DNA of 6,725 nucleotides, taken from positions 1-6,725 of the forward strand of contig CAIZGZ010000067.1 of NCBI GenBank assembly GCA_903932695.1. Reading direction: 5' to 3'. Below, piece after piece: positions 6,260 to 6,725 of the stretch (positions within the stretch are counted from its first letter, which is position 1; every line of letters begins with the position of its first letter). Source of the DNA: an uncultured Actinomycetes bacterium. GTDB lineage: Bacteria > Actinomycetota > Actinomycetes > Nanopelagicales > Nanopelagicaceae. The translations under genes were made by a program, and so were the position numbers. The notes beneath the pieces are model-generated. The model did no database searches. It saw only the letters and a list, made by a program, of their open reading frames with translations, and was not told the origin of the DNA.

Positions 6260-6725
6260 GTGAAAACTCACTCATTCAAGTAGCTCGCGCTCTTGATCTC
6301 ATTCCTTATCTCTTAGCCAATCCTGGATCGAGTATCGCTTCGCTAGCTGAACAGTTTGGTACCTCCGATCTTCAAATCTCAAAGGATCTCGCACTGCTTC
6401 ACATGTGTGGTCTTCCTGGATACAGCCACCTCGAACTCATTGATATCAACTACGAAGATCCAGAATTCGTGGAGGTGACCGATGCTCAAGTACTCGATCA
6501 GCCACGAAGACTCACCCGCATGGAAGCGATCTCGATCATCCTTGGCTTGGAGATCCTTCAATCGATCTCTACTGATGCTGTCGTTGTTTCTAAGATTGCT
6601 CAACTACGCACTAAAATTTCTGGCTTACTGAAAGATTATGAGATCGAGTTCGGGATCTCCGAAGAAATTCTCGAGACAACTCCTTATCTTGATGAGATAC
6701 GTCGCGCGATCGCAGCGCGCCATCA
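6256..6725 (+). CDS. pafC: WYL-domain transcriptional regulator PafC, 3'-truncated by window edge
   Basis: Only the first 156 residues are in the window; the frame is open to the right edge and the gene is presumably intact beyond it (PafC is usually ~310-330 residues). It is the partner of PafB in the DNA-damage-responsive activator. The N-terminus MSENSLIQVARALDLIPYLL matches the PafC winged helix-turn-helix opening. Residues 24-48 (PGSSIASLAEQFG, then SDLQISKDLALL) form the DNA-recognition helices, and the PafC hallmark MCGLPGY follows at 50-56. Residues 58-72 (LELIDINYED region) form the wing. The segment ~85-130 (LTRMEAISIILGLEILQ) is the helical linker typical of these regulators. The WYL motif itself would lie past the edge and was not seen. 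The start is fixed by the 4-base ATGA overlap with pafB and an AGGTG site. In relatives tatA, tatC and a HelY-type helicase often follow; this cannot be checked here. Confidence 0.9.
   Translation, partial: MSENSLIQVARALDLIPYLLANPGSSIASLAEQFGTSDLQISKDLALLHMCGLPGYSHLELIDINYEDPEFVEVTDAQVLDQPRRLTRMEAISIILGLEILQSISTDAVVVSKIAQLRTKISGLLKDYEIEFGISEEILETTPYLDEIRRAIAARH

Noticed and set aside
6379..6603. 74-residue open frame antisense to pafC
   Set aside because: The plus-strand frame encodes recognisable PafC sequence including MCGLPGY; the antisense frame resembles nothing.

Overview
This window looks like a compact actinobacterial (Actinomycetota) chromosome segment. It carries a mycobacterial-type MetH C-terminus, an Rv2118c-type tRNA m1A58 methyltransferase, and the WYL-domain pair PafB/PafC, which is characteristic of Actinobacteria. 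Base composition is roughly balanced, genes overlap or nearly touch, and only about 80 bases are non-coding. This suggests a streamlined, moderate-GC lineage, for example of the freshwater Nanopelagicales kind. That placement is inference and was not tested.

Layout. Bases 1-3191 hold all but the N-terminus of cobalamin-dependent methionine synthase (metH, + strand, start off the left edge). It is followed by a HAD-family hydrolase (3188-3862, ATGA overlap) and trmI (3862-4725, TGATG overlap). The three form one translationally coupled unit. A secreted FKBP-type peptidyl-prolyl isomerase lies on the opposite strand (4730-5257), converging on trmI with only 4 bases between the stop codons. A 75-base divergent region (5258-5332) holds two predicted, mutually overlapping promoters. 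To its right are pafB (5333-6259) and pafC (6256 to the right edge, truncated), coupled by another ATGA overlap.

How the genes relate. metH closes the methionine/SAM cycle, and trmI uses SAM to modify tRNA. The HAD enzyme's substrate cannot be read from the sequence. PafB and PafC together form the actinobacterial DNA-damage-responsive transcription activator. The main observation is an absence. In Mycobacterium and many other Actinobacteria, the region between trmI and pafBC holds the Pup-proteasome genes (mpa/arc, dop, pup, prcBA, pafA). Here trmI is followed immediately by the FKBP gene and pafBC, so the core of the locus is missing while both flanks remain.

No RNA genes, mobile elements, CRISPR arrays or long repeats were seen. 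I found no clear evidence of an entirely new system. The points worth a second look are the excised proteasome locus, the overlapping divergent promoters with a probably leaderless pafB, altered FKBP active-site positions, the near-abutting convergent genes, and a high density of GATC sites.
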